A stretch of 64,000 bases of DNA from Phycisphaeraceae bacterium (GCA_019636625.1 JAHBXE010000001.1:558001-622000), one strand, 5' to 3'. Positions 50,699-59,592 are shown, counted from the first letter of the stretch. Made by a program: numbers and translations. Notes: a model not told the origin generated them from the sequence alone.

Positions 50699-51697
50699 GT
50701 GGCTCTTCTTCTCGCGGGCATCGACGAAGCCGGCTACGGCCCCACGCTGGGGCCGCTGTGCGTCGGGCTGTCCGTGTTTCGGCTGCGCGATTGGAAGCGC
50801 GGCGACCCGGCCCCTGATCTCTGGCAGCTCCTGTCCAGGGCGGTCTGCAAGAAGGCGTCCGATGCCCGTGGTCGGATTCCCATCGCGGACTCCAAGTCGC
50901 TCAAGCTCTCCAATGACTCCAAGACCAGGCACCCCCTGCTTCACTTGGAACGCGGGGTGCTGGCGTTCCTTCGGGGGCTCGATTGTTCCCCCGGCACCGA
51001 CTCGGACCTGTTCCGATTCTTGAGTGCCGAGCTCTCCGCCGATCCCTGGTACGCCGGCGATCCTGTTCCCATCCCGCTTGGCCAGTCGGCTGGGCAGATC
51101 GCGATCGCTTCGTCTCGGCTCGCGGCGGCCATGGAAGAGGCGGGAGTTGAACTCGTCGGCCTCTCATGCCGGATGATCCATGAACGCGAGTTCAACCGAA
51201 TCGTCGAGCGAACAGGCACCAAGGCGGAGGCCACGGGGATCGCATTTGGCGAGCATCTCCGTCGGCTCGCGGCGATGGACCTGGCGGGGGCAAGCGTGCG
51301 GCTGGTCTGTGATCAACTCGGGGGGCGGACTTCGTATGAGGGCTTGATCGGCCGGGAGCTTCCCGGATCTACGGTGACCTGTCTGACCGAGTCGGGCGAC
51401 CGTTCGAGGTACGCCGTGGTCAACCCGGACCGTGATCAGCCGGACGACGACGACTCGGACTTCATTGTTCAGTTCATGCCAGAGGCGGAAGCGGCGCACC
51501 TGCCCGTTGCACTCGCTTCGATGGTGGCCAAGCTGACGCGCGAGCTGGCGATGAGCCGTTTCAATCGCTACTGGTGCGCGCGTTGCCCGGAACTCAAACC
51601 CACCGCGGGGTATTCGACTGACGCCCGCCGCTGGCTGGGGGCGATGCGAGACGTGCTGGCGGACTCAGAGCGAGCGGCGCTGGTGCGGATGGCGTAA
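50699..51697 (+). CDS. RNase HII-like protein (divergent, long)
   Basis: A 332-residue protein with RNase HII landmarks: LLAGIDEAGYGPTLGPLCVG (canonical GIDEAGRGPLAGP), IADSKSLKLS (DSKKL) and LASMVAKLTRELAMSRFNRY followed by TAGYSTDARRWL (ASIxAKxxRD ... HxGYGT). The catalytic D-E pair is kept. It is about 100 residues longer than RNase HII, with extra segments between the motifs, and the RGP Arg is Tyr. It may be the working RNase HII or a relative with another nucleic acid role. The GTG at 50699 is used; the frame is open far upstream through the tRNA and is not coding there. Confidence 0.75.
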   Translation: MALLLAGIDEAGYGPTLGPLCVGLSVFRLRDWKRGDPAPDLWQLLSRAVCKKASDARGRIPIADSKSLKLSNDSKTRHPLLHLERGVLAFLRGLDCSPGTDSDLFRFLSAELSADPWYAGDPVPIPLGQSAGQIAIASSRLAAAMEEAGVELVGLSCRMIHEREFNRIVERTGTKAEATGIAFGEHLRRLAAMDLAGASVRLVCDQLGGRTSYEGLIGRELPGSTVTCLTESGDRSRYAVVNPDRDQPDDDDSDFIVQFMPEAEAAHLPVALASMVAKLTRELAMSRFNRYWCARCPELKPTAGYSTDARRWLGAMRDVLADSERAALVRMA

Positions 51698-51786
51698 TAC
51701 CTCCTTGCTCTCCTTGGCGAACGCACCACGGCGGGGTGAGGTGCTCTCTCTACACTTGCTCCACCCCTTCAGGCACGCACCGGCCG

Positions 51787-52887
51787 ATGAACTCACTCGA
51801 CGCCAAGTCTCTGCTCGACCTTGCCGCCCGATTGGCTCTTCGGGGGAGCGGGCGCGTGGAGCCCAATCCGCTCGTTGGCGCGGTGGTGATGAAGGATGGC
51901 GCGATCATCGGGCGCGGCCACCACCATCGTTTCGGCGGCCTGCATGCGGAGACCCAGGCCATTGCGGATTGCCGCGCCCGTGGGCACGAACTTCGTGGTT
52001 CGACCGTGTACGTCACGCTGGAACCGTGCAATCACTTCGGCAAGCAGCCGCCCTGCTCGAAGGCGCTCATCGAAGCTCGCGTCGCTCGGGTCGTCGTCGC
52101 TCGGGCCGATCCCAATCCCGTTTCGACCGGCGGGGCTGAAGCGCTTCGTCGCGCGGGAATCGAGGTGGAGTTCACCGAGGCCTCACCGCTGGCGATCCGC
52201 ATCTCTGATCCGTTCATCAAGCGGATCACTACCGGACTGCCCTGGATCATCGCCAAGTGGGCTCAGACTCACGATGGCCGATTGGTGACCCGGCCCGATG
52301 AGCCCCGTTGGATCAGCAACCGGTTCTCTCGCCGAAGGGTTCACCGTCTGCGTGGGCGGGTCGATGCCGTCATAACAGGCGTCGGAACGGTGCTGGCGGA
52401 TGATCCGCGGCTGACGGTTCGAGATGTTCCATCGAGGCGGATTCCGTTGAGAGTTGTTCTCGATTCGAATGTCCGCACGCCGCTGGAGAGTGTGTTGGTA
52501 CGAACCGTGGCGGAAGCGCCGGTCATTGTGTGCGTTGGGCGGGATGGAGCGTCCACTCGGCCCGGGGCTGTCAAAGCCCTTCGCGAGGCGGGGGTGGTGG
52601 TTGAGGTCCTGGATCCTCAGCCGGGCAGCGGCCTTCACTTGCCTTCGCTGCTCACGAGGCTGGCGAACATCGGTGTTCATACGGCCCTGTTGGAAGCCGG
52701 TCCGCATCTGACAGGTTCATTCGTGCAGGGCCGACTGGCGGATGAACTCGTGGTCTACGTCGGGGCCGTTCCGGCGTCGTTCGCCGCGCCGACCTACTCG
52801 GGGTACAAGCTGGTCCGGTCGAGGATTCTGGCTGGCGACTTGGAACTCCGGTACTGGCGGGATGCGCCCGAAGCCGTGACCGCGTGA
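51787..52887 (+). CDS. ribD: Bifunctional riboflavin biosynthesis deaminase/reductase
   Basis: Deaminates and then reduces the pyrimidine intermediate in riboflavin synthesis. The N-terminal deaminase has the zinc ligands GLHAETQAI and TLEPCNHFGKQPPCSKAL and PNPLVGAVVMKDG. The C-terminal reductase has KWAQTHDGRLVTR, WISNRFSRRRVHRLR, DAVITGVGTVLADDPRLTVR and a LLEAGPHLTGSF region. The length of 366 residues fits. The ATG at 51787 gives MNSLDAKSLLDLAARLA. No other rib gene is adjacent. The 125-bp gap to pdhA holds dispersed-motif copy d. Confidence 0.95.
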   Translation: MNSLDAKSLLDLAARLALRGSGRVEPNPLVGAVVMKDGAIIGRGHHHRFGGLHAETQAIADCRARGHELRGSTVYVTLEPCNHFGKQPPCSKALIEARVARVVVARADPNPVSTGGAEALRRAGIEVEFTEASPLAIRISDPFIKRITTGLPWIIAKWAQTHDGRLVTRPDEPRWISNRFSRRRVHRLRGRVDAVITGVGTVLADDPRLTVRDVPSRRIPLRVVLDSNVRTPLESVLVRTVAEAPVIVCVGRDGASTRPGAVKALREAGVVVEVLDPQPGSGLHLPSLLTRLANIGVHTALLEAGPHLTGSFVQGRLADELVVYVGAVPASFAAPTYSGYKLVRSRILAGDLELRYWRDAPEAVTA

Positions 52888-52940
52888 CGGCCTTCAGGGT
52901 TGGACGAACCGGCGCGAGGCGGCCACGTGGAGGCCGGGCG

Positions 52941-52967
52941 TTTTCGTTCCCTGATGGTCGCGGTTCA
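52941..52967 (+). repeat. Dispersed 27-bp motif, copy d
   Basis: TTTTCGTTCCCTGATGG followed by TCGCGGTTCA; 22 of 27 positions match copy a. It lies between ribD and pdhA. Confidence 0.65.
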
Positions 52968-53012
52968 GATGGTGTCTGGCTACCCTAGGGCGTCTCTTTC
53001 CCGGAGGACCCC

Positions 53013-54155
53013 ATGCCGATCAAGACGGTCTACAAGGCGCAGGTCGAGTACATGCAGATTCTCGACGAGAATGGCAAGCTCGACGAGAAGCTCGCCAAGG
53101 ACACGCTGACTGATGAAGAGGTTTTGTCGCTGTACGAGCAGATGACCGTCTGCCGTCAGCTTGACGAGGTGGCGTTCCGCTTGCAGCGGTCGGGCCGCAT
53201 GGGGACGTATCCGCAGAACAAGGGCCAGGAAGCGGCCGCGGCCGGGATGGGGTTTGCCGCGAAGAAGGGAGTGGATTGGCTGGTCCCGTGCTACCGGGAG
53301 AACCTGGCGCTCAACATGCATGGGTTGCCGTACCACTACGTGCTCCTGCACTGGATGGGGGATGAGCGGGGCAACAAGATTCCCGAGGGCGTGTATGTCA
53401 ATCCGATCGCGATCCCGATCGGGACGCAGATGCTGCACGCGACCGGGATCGCGTGGGCGTTCAAACTGCGGAAGGAGCCGCGGGTGGCGGTGACGTTCTT
53501 TGGGGATGGGGCGACGAGCGAGGGCGACTTTCACGAGGCGATGAACTTCGCGAGCGTGATGCAGGCGCCGGTGGTGTTCTTCTGCCAGAACAACCAGTGG
53601 GCGATTTCCGTGCCGCGTGAGATCCAGATGAACTCGGAGACGGTGGCGCAGAAGGCGATCGCGTACGGGATGCCGACGATCCAGGTGGATGGGAACGACC
53701 TGTTCGCCGTGTACAAGGCGGCGAAAGAGGCGGTTGAACGGGCCCGGGCGGGTGGTGGACCGAGCTTCATCGAGGCCGTCACGTACCGGCTGGGCGATCA
53801 CACCACGGCGGACGATGCCCGCCGGTACCGCGACCCGCAGGAACTGGAGGCGTGGATGGGGCGGGACCCGATCCTGCGGCTCCGCAAGTACCTGACAGGC
53901 AAGGGCGTCTGGGACGATGCCAAGCAGGCGAAGCTGGAGGAGCGGGCCAAGACGATCGTGCAGGAGATTGTGAAGACGGCGGAGGGAATCGAAAAGCCGA
54001 CCACCGACGACATCTTTGACTTCACGTACGCGACGCTTCCGGCGGAGCTGGAGCGGCAGAAGTCCACCATGCGGACGAGTTCGCTTGGGCAGGATCCAGC
54101 GCAAGCAGGTCTGCGAGACATGGGCACAGCGACACATGGCCACAGCGCCACATAA
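53013..54155 (+). CDS. pdhA: Pyruvate dehydrogenase E1 component, alpha subunit
   Basis: Thiamine-diphosphate-dependent decarboxylase subunit that, with PdhB, starts pyruvate oxidation to acetyl-CoA. The TPP motif is FFGDGATSEGDFHEAMNFAS ending in QNNQWAISVP. CRQLDEVAFRLQRSGRMGTY and the regulatory-loop-like TYRLGDHTTADDARRYR are present. It has a short N-terminal helix and an extra, non-conserved tail of about 25 residues (from STMRTSS), which overlaps the region before the next gene. CGGAGG lies 5 nt before the ATG at 53013. pdhB follows only after an intervening four-helix-bundle gene. Confidence 0.95.
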   Translation: MPIKTVYKAQVEYMQILDENGKLDEKLAKDTLTDEEVLSLYEQMTVCRQLDEVAFRLQRSGRMGTYPQNKGQEAAAAGMGFAAKKGVDWLVPCYRENLALNMHGLPYHYVLLHWMGDERGNKIPEGVYVNPIAIPIGTQMLHATGIAWAFKLRKEPRVAVTFFGDGATSEGDFHEAMNFASVMQAPVVFFCQNNQWAISVPREIQMNSETVAQKAIAYGMPTIQVDGNDLFAVYKAAKEAVERARAGGGPSFIEAVTYRLGDHTTADDARRYRDPQELEAWMGRDPILRLRKYLTGKGVWDDAKQAKLEERAKTIVQEIVKTAEGIEKPTTDDIFDFTYATLPAELERQKSTMRTSSLGQDPAQAGLRDMGTATHGHSAT

Positions 54156-54165
54156 GGAACTCGCG

Positions 54166-54561
54166 ATGGGGCGACTGCGACCGGAGACGGTTGAACGGGC
54201 GGATGACTTCAGCCATCGCATGGCGGACGTCGCGGAAGAGCTGGATCGGAAGCGCCGATCACGCCGTGTGGTGGAACAAATGTTCGGCGCGGGGACTTCT
54301 GTGGGTGCCAACATCTACGAGGCGGACGAAGCGATGAGCAGAGCCGACTTTGCCAAGACATTGGGCATCGTGATAAAGGAACTGAACGAGTGTCGATACT
54401 GGTTGAACCTTGCAGCCCGACGTGAATGGATACGACCGGACCGTCTTCAGCTCCTTCGGGCCGAGGCGGATGAACTGAAAAGGATGTTCGGCGCGATGCT
54501 CAGCCGCACCCGCCGAAAGCGATCCGCCAGCTGTGGCCATGCGGCCCCTGTGAACATGTGA
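54166..54561 (+). CDS. Four-helix-bundle protein (23S rRNA-IVP/S23 type) lodged between pdhA and pdhB
   Basis: A 131-residue helical protein: ERADDFSHRMADVAEELDRK, FGAGTSVGANIYEADEAMSR and DFAKTLGIVIKELNECRYWL. The SVGANIYEAxxAxSRxDF pattern is the signature of the small four-helix-bundle family first found encoded by intervening sequences in 23S rRNA genes. AGGA lies about 8 nt before the ATG at 54166, 10 bp after pdhA; an ATG at 54136 would overlap pdhA. It is the same strand as the operon and ends 10 bp before pdhB. The function of the family is not established. Confidence 0.85.
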   Translation: MGRLRPETVERADDFSHRMADVAEELDRKRRSRRVVEQMFGAGTSVGANIYEADEAMSRADFAKTLGIVIKELNECRYWLNLAARREWIRPDRLQLLRAEADELKRMFGAMLSRTRRKRSASCGHAAPVNM

Positions 54562-54571
54562 GGATGTGAGA

Positions 54572-55570
54572 ATGCCACGCACAGAAGCCATGATCGAAAA
54601 GGGACTCACGCTTGTTGATGCGATCAACGAGGCGTTGTACCAGGAACTGGAACGTGATAGCCGGGTCGTGCTGCTCGGGGAGGACGTCGGCGCCAACGGC
54701 GGCGTCTTCCGCGTGACCGATGGGCTGCAGAAAGTCTTCGGGTCCGATCGCGTCGTGGACACGCCATTGGCCGAGTCCGGCATCATGGGCACGGCCATCG
54801 GGCTTGCCATGGCCGGGATGCGGCCGATTCCGGAGATTCAGTTCGAGGGATTCCTCGGGCCGGCGTACGACCAGCTTGTGAACCACGCGGCGAGGTACCG
54901 CACGAGGAGCCGGGGGTCGGTGACCATCCCGATGACGGTTCGCGTGCCCGTCGGTGGCGGCATCCACGCGCCGGAACTGCACTCGGACTCGCCCGAGGCG
55001 ATTTACGCCCACACGCCGGGGCTGAAGGTCGTGATGCCGAGCACGCCGTATGACGCGAAGGGCCTGCTGCTCTCGGCGATCCGCGATCCGGACCCTGTGA
55101 TCTTCTTCGAGCCCAAGCGGGTGTACCGCTCCTTCCGCGAGCGCGTGCCGGAGGAGGACTACACCATCCCGATCGGGCAGGCGAAGATCCTGTCCGAAGG
55201 GACGGACCTCACGGTGGTGACGTGGGGCGCCACGACGTTCCAGTGCCTCGATGCGCTGGACAAGCTGCCGGAGGACCTCTCGGTCGAACTGATCGATCTT
55301 CGTACGATCGCGCCGTACGACCGGGACACCGTGATCCAGTCCGTCCAGAAGACGGGGCGGTGCGTCGTGGTGCATGAAGCGCCGAAGACGGCGGGTATGG
55401 GCGCGGAGATCGCGACGCTGATCCAGGAGCATTGTTTCCTGTACTTGAAAGCGCCGGTTCAGCGTGTCACCGGCTTTGATACGGTGATGCCGTACTACAA
55501 GCTGGAGCTGGATTACCTGCCGGATGGGCCGCGCATCGCCGAGGCGATTCAGCAGACGGCGGCGTACTGA
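54572..55570 (+). CDS. pdhB: Pyruvate dehydrogenase E1 component, beta subunit
   Basis: A 332-residue transketolase-like subunit that completes the E1 active site with PdhA. It has LVDAINEALYQELERDSRVV, LLGEDVGANGGVFRVTDGLQ, DTPLAESGIMGTAIGLAM, EIQFEGFLGPAYDQLVNHAA and HSDSPEAIYAHTPGLKVVMP. ELIDLRTIAPYDRDTVIQSV and VHEAPKTAGMGAEI are in the C-terminal domain. The length is normal. GAGG lies about 10 nt before the ATG; a GTG two codons upstream is possible. E2 and E3 genes are not in the window. Confidence 0.96.
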   Translation: MPRTEAMIEKGLTLVDAINEALYQELERDSRVVLLGEDVGANGGVFRVTDGLQKVFGSDRVVDTPLAESGIMGTAIGLAMAGMRPIPEIQFEGFLGPAYDQLVNHAARYRTRSRGSVTIPMTVRVPVGGGIHAPELHSDSPEAIYAHTPGLKVVMPSTPYDAKGLLLSAIRDPDPVIFFEPKRVYRSFRERVPEEDYTIPIGQAKILSEGTDLTVVTWGATTFQCLDALDKLPEDLSVELIDLRTIAPYDRDTVIQSVQKTGRCVVVHEAPKTAGMGAEIATLIQEHCFLYLKAPVQRVTGFDTVMPYYKLELDYLPDGPRIAEAIQQTAAY

Positions 55571-55590
55571 GGACTGACGGAGCATCTGCC

Positions 55591-55944
55591 TTGGGCCTCT
55601 TCGACAAACTGTTCAAGCGTTCCGGTCCTCCGCCACCCGCGGCGGATGTGGAGTTGTTCGGGCAGGTTGACGATCGGGGCATCTTTTACTGCCCTCAGTT
55701 TGTCGAGCACGCTTCGGGCAAGACCGCCGACCGGGGCAAGGTCGTGAAGTGGCACCACGAGATCGGCCGATCGATGGTCAGCGGGCAGCGGATCCTGGAT
55801 GTGCAGACGGCGGAGATCGGGCTGGTGCCCGTGCGGACCCGCATCAACGGCAACCTGGCGGAGAAGTTCGTTGAGGTGGGCGATGAGGTGACGCCCGGGC
55901 AGGCGCTGTGGCGGTACGTCGTTTCGCGGCAGGTTGACGGCTGA
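55591..55944 (+). CDS. Lipoyl/biotinyl-like domain protein lacking the attachment lysine
   Basis: A 117-residue protein: a short N-terminus MGLFDKLFKRSGPPPPAADV, then a hammerhead-like fold (GKVVKWHHEIGRSMVSGQRI, LDVQTAEIGLVPVRTRINGN, LAEKFVEVGDEVTPGQALWR). In E2 lipoyl domains the turn reads ExDKA; here the aligned turn is VQTAEIG with no Lys, so it cannot be lipoylated in the usual way. It starts 20 bp after pdhB at a TTG (ACGGAG is 10 nt upstream), so it belongs to the PDH unit. Role unknown: a docking partner or a decayed carrier. Confidence 0.75.
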   Translation: MGLFDKLFKRSGPPPPAADVELFGQVDDRGIFYCPQFVEHASGKTADRGKVVKWHHEIGRSMVSGQRILDVQTAEIGLVPVRTRINGNLAEKFVEVGDEVTPGQALWRYVVSRQVDG

Positions 55945-55998
55945 TCGCGGGCGGTCCCGATCGCCTCCCCCACCTGTCGGTACTCGCGGCTCCGCGAA

Positions 55999-58653
55999 TC
56001 AGTTCTGATCGCTCAGCCGTTTGCGAATTGCATCGAGCCGCTTGGCATGTATCGCGCGGTCGGGCTCGAGTTTCGTCAGGGCGACGATCTGGTGTTCAGC
56101 GCCCTTCAAGTCGTTCCTTTGCAGCAGTATCGTGGCGTACAGCTCGCGCATGTTGGCGTCGTACGGGGCGATGGTGCAGGCCCGCTTGGCCTTGGCCGCG
56201 GCCCTTTCGAGGTCGCCAAGCGTCTGGTACGCCCGAGCAAGTTCGGCGGCGTACGCCGCGGAGTTCTGCTCGCGGGCGTCGAGGTACTCGAGGTGGGGCA
56301 CGGCGAGGGCGGCACGCTCGGGCGGCCAGGTTTCCCCGGCGGCGCGTGACGTGTACAGGCGCGTGAGGAGCTTGTGTGGCAACGGGTCGACCGGACGCGC
56401 CTTCGCGTAACGTTCGAGGAGGGGGACCATGGACTCATCGGGAATCCCGTCATGCGGCGGCGATTCGAGCGTCAATCGGATAGCCAAGGCCTGGATGTCC
56501 GGGTGTTCCGGGTGCTTCTCGAGCCATGCGAGCACCGTGTCCAACGTTGGGTCGGCCGGCTTGCCTTCACCGCCTGCGCCCGCCGATTCCTTCAGGAGCT
56601 GCTTCATTGACGGCTCCCACTCACCCATCCCCCACTTCCGCAGTTCGCGGCGTGCCCAGTCCTTGAACCGCGTCATGAACTCGGACTGATCGAGGTCGAG
56701 CACGGCTTTGATCGCGTCGGGCTCGCGGATTCCTGCCGCGTACTGGTCCATGAGGTCCAGCGGCGCGCGGTTGCCCCACTGGGTGATGATGAACTCGTAC
56801 ATCCACTGGCCCTGGGCGTAGGCCTGCTGGCGATCCGTGGGGCGTTTCGGGCGCACGAAGGCGATGTTGATGTCGCCGAAGTCCAGGAGGGCGTCGTTCA
56901 GGAGCGCGCCTTCGAGCAGCTTGCATGTGCTGTAGTCGCGGGGCGAGTCCTCGAGGTGGACGGCGGCGGCTTCCGTGAACCAGTGTGGGATGCGGTTGCG
57001 GGTACGGGAGAGCGTGACCGTGTGGGTGAACTCGTGCTGCACGACGCGGAGCCAATCGTAGGACCCGACCTTATGGCCTGGGCCTTCGCGCGGGGCTTCC
57101 ATGGCGATCGTCGGCCCGGTGGAGGCGGCCACGGTGTGGATCCGCGTAACGCCCGCGATACGGACGGCGAACCAGCGCTGGTTCGGCATCAGGTCGATGA
57201 CGGTCTTGAATGGCGGCTCGTGGTCGATGCCGCCCGGGCCGTTGCCGGTCACACGACGGTACATCGCCTCCAGCGGCTCGGCCATGTCGACGGCGAGGAC
57301 CTCATCGGCGCCCTCGGCGTAGCGGATGATGAAGTGCTCGGTCTCGAGCCGCTTGTAGCGTGTCAGTTCGTTCGCGAGACTGAGGCTGTTGGTGACGCGG
57401 GTGTTGAAGGGATCGAGCTCCGAGGCACGCTTGAGAAACTTCAGCGCTGATGCATCATCGCCGGATTGAAGGCCCATGAGCCCCAGTTCGGTCGCCGGCT
57501 CGGCCCAGTAGGGGTTGCGTTCCGCGGCGGATTCGAGGTATCCGGCCGCCATTTCGTACTGGCGGGCCTCGGCGAGTGTCCGGCCGACCTCAAACAAGGC
57601 GAGCGCGGAGCCGGGCGAGAGGGCCTCGAAGGCCGCGAGGTCGGCGGCGGTGCGTTCGGGGTTGTAGCGGATGGCGGTCGCCGCGGCTTTCAAGGCGAGC
57701 AGGCGGCGCATCAGGGGGTAACGGGCGAGGGCGGGCTCGAGCGCCGCGTCGGCGCCGTCGGGGTCGCTCTGCCGAAGAGCCGCGCGGGCTCGAATGTCGG
57801 CCGCGAGGGGCGAGGGTTGCGCCTCCGACTCGAGCAGGCCCGAGAGCATGGCGGCTATGCCCTCGGTGCGGTCAAAGTTGAACTGGTCAACGCTGATGCG
57901 GCCGAGAATCGCCCATGCCGCCGCGCTTCGTGGATTGAGCGACAGCGCCTGGATCGCGGCCTCACCGGCCTGGCGGATGTTGCTCTTCTCGTACAGGAGC
58001 TCCGCCTCGGCCACGAGGGCGGGCCAGAACAGGCGGTCTCGCTTCTGGTGGACCTCGGTGAGGATCGAGAGCATGCGATTGAAGTCGCCGCCGGCGGGCT
58101 CCTTCTGCGGCAACACTCGGGCGCGAATGATGAGGCCGCGGACACCTTCGACCAGCTCCGCCGGCGTAGCGTCGCGCTGTTGCATTCGTTTGACTAGCGG
58201 ATCAAGCGCTTCGCCGGCCTTGGCGAACTGGCCCAGTCCTTCATGAGCCGCCGCTCGCAGGCGGGCGGCGCGGATGCTGGAAACTTCAGCGAGAAGGTCG
58301 AGGCACGGGGCCAGTTCGCCGCGGATTAGCATTGCTTCGGCGCGATCCTCGACGGGAATGGTTGGGTCCTGGAGGGAAGGGTCGTTGTAGGCTCCGCGGA
58401 TGAGCGCGGCGCTGGCGCGGCGGGCCGGTGTATCGAGATCGGCCTCGGTCCAGTCACCGTGGAAGATGCGGAGGTTGCGGCGTTCGTGGTCGGAGAGGAA
58501 CTCCGAGTCGATGGCCTTCCGGGCGGCGCTGGCGAGAGGAGGCGGCTCGATGGCACGGGGTTGTGCCCGTTCGATTCCGGCCGGCTGCGCCTGAAGCCCG
58601 GACACCAGGCACGGGATCGTGAGCACCAACTTCATCCATGCGTGATGCATCAT
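55999..58653 (-). CDS. TPR protein with a gluzincin-like peptidase domain
   Basis: An 884-residue exported protein: a signal-like N-terminus (MKLVLTIPCLVSGLQAQP), then TPR-type helical repeats (about residues 60-430, for example AEAELLYEKSNIRQAGEAAI and AAWAILGRISVDQFNFDRTE). A zinc-metallopeptidase-like domain has HEFTH at about residue 538 and a downstream glutamate in HWFTEAAAVHLED (gluzincin pattern, peptidase MA-like). More TPRs follow at the C-terminus. All three zinc ligands are kept, so it may be active. The start is the ATG at 58653; ATGs at 58650 and 58635 are close alternatives. It ends a minus-strand series with the LolA-like gene 11 bp upstream. Confidence 0.85.
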   Translation of the reverse strand: MMHHAWMKLVLTIPCLVSGLQAQPAGIERAQPRAIEPPPLASAARKAIDSEFLSDHERRNLRIFHGDWTEADLDTPARRASAALIRGAYNDPSLQDPTIPVEDRAEAMLIRGELAPCLDLLAEVSSIRAARLRAAAHEGLGQFAKAGEALDPLVKRMQQRDATPAELVEGVRGLIIRARVLPQKEPAGGDFNRMLSILTEVHQKRDRLFWPALVAEAELLYEKSNIRQAGEAAIQALSLNPRSAAAWAILGRISVDQFNFDRTEGIAAMLSGLLESEAQPSPLAADIRARAALRQSDPDGADAALEPALARYPLMRRLLALKAAATAIRYNPERTAADLAAFEALSPGSALALFEVGRTLAEARQYEMAAGYLESAAERNPYWAEPATELGLMGLQSGDDASALKFLKRASELDPFNTRVTNSLSLANELTRYKRLETEHFIIRYAEGADEVLAVDMAEPLEAMYRRVTGNGPGGIDHEPPFKTVIDLMPNQRWFAVRIAGVTRIHTVAASTGPTIAMEAPREGPGHKVGSYDWLRVVQHEFTHTVTLSRTRNRIPHWFTEAAAVHLEDSPRDYSTCKLLEGALLNDALLDFGDINIAFVRPKRPTDRQQAYAQGQWMYEFIITQWGNRAPLDLMDQYAAGIREPDAIKAVLDLDQSEFMTRFKDWARRELRKWGMGEWEPSMKQLLKESAGAGGEGKPADPTLDTVLAWLEKHPEHPDIQALAIRLTLESPPHDGIPDESMVPLLERYAKARPVDPLPHKLLTRLYTSRAAGETWPPERAALAVPHLEYLDAREQNSAAYAAELARAYQTLGDLERAAAKAKRACTIAPYDANMRELYATILLQRNDLKGAEHQIVALTKLEPDRAIHAKRLDAIRKRLSDQN

Positions 58654-58664
58654 TCCCCCCTTCT

Positions 58665-59579
58665 TCAGCGGCCGCCCCCGATGTGTTGGCGGAATGGCTG
58701 GAGGTCAAAGTCCCACCCCTTGGGCGGCGCATCGATGCGTATCAGCTCCGGCGGGATGGCGGCCTTGGCGTTGGTCGCCTGGTTGACGCGCTGCACTTGA
58801 ATGTTGGAGAGTTGCACAATCGAGGTATTCATGTTCCGGCTGGTCGTACGGGCCATCACGGGCAGGAGAATGCCGTCGGCGGTGCGCCGGTACCAAAGGC
58901 GGATCTCGGTAAAGTCGGTCTCCCGCTCAAAGCCGGGTTGGGGTGTGAGCCGGATCTGGGTTGCGCCCTGCACGTGCGTGACGAGCGATTCTGCCTCCGC
59001 CTTCTCTTCGGCGCTGGCGTCCGGTTCAACATCCAGTCCCGCCCGGACCGGTTGCAGCTCCGCCTTGAAGCGAAGGGTAACGTCGGCCTTGGTTTGTCCC
59101 AGCGGAATAGGAAGCGGTCCCTCGCCGATCTTGAGCGGGTCGAACGTTTGACCGGGCGGCACCACTTGCCGCTTGATCATCATCTTCTCTTTGAAGTTCT
59201 TCTCGACCAGCCATTCACCGTCGAAGATGATGAGTTGCTGCTGTTCGCGGCGGACGACATCGCCTATCCACAACTCGTCGAACTGCACAGCGAACTTCCG
59301 GGGATCCTTGTTCTGGAAGTACAGCTTGCCCTTGCGAACCTGACGATCGCCCTGAATCTCGAAGCGCACGTCGTAGGAGGTTTCCGCCGTCAGCGTCACG
59401 ATGTCCTTGTCGGCCTTCTCCAAGGCCGTGAGCAGGTCATCGGCGGTGGCGAACTCCGCGTTTGGAGCGGCCGCGGCCGGCTCGGGTGGCGGGCTCTGTG
59501 CGGATGTCGCGCACGGGAGCAAGGCGAGCCCCGCCGCGGTGAGCAAGAGTGCCGATGAGATGCGTCCGTGACCTTGCAT
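58665..59579 (-). CDS. LolA-like outer-membrane lipoprotein carrier fold protein
   Basis: A 304-residue exported protein with a signal peptide (SSALLLTAAGLALLPCATSA). The mature part has the LolA-type half-barrel: TSYDVRFEIQGDRQVRKGKL, YFQNKDPRKFAVQFDELWIG, IIFDGEWLVEKNFKEKMMIK and IRLTPQPGFERETDFTEIRL. It could chaperone lipids or lipoproteins in the periplasm; many planctomycete paralogues exist and the exact role is open. AGGAGG lies 5 nt before the ATG at 59579. It lies 13 bp after ruvX, so the three minus-strand genes are probably one operon. Confidence 0.82.
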   Translation of the reverse strand: MQGHGRISSALLLTAAGLALLPCATSAQSPPPEPAAAAPNAEFATADDLLTALEKADKDIVTLTAETSYDVRFEIQGDRQVRKGKLYFQNKDPRKFAVQFDELWIGDVVRREQQQLIIFDGEWLVEKNFKEKMMIKRQVVPPGQTFDPLKIGEGPLPIPLGQTKADVTLRFKAELQPVRAGLDVEPDASAEEKAEAESLVTHVQGATQIRLTPQPGFERETDFTEIRLWYRRTADGILLPVMARTTSRNMNTSIVQLSNIQVQRVNQATNAKAAIPPELIRIDAPPKGWDFDLQPFRQHIGGGR

Positions 59580-59592
59580 ATCGCCTCCTGTG

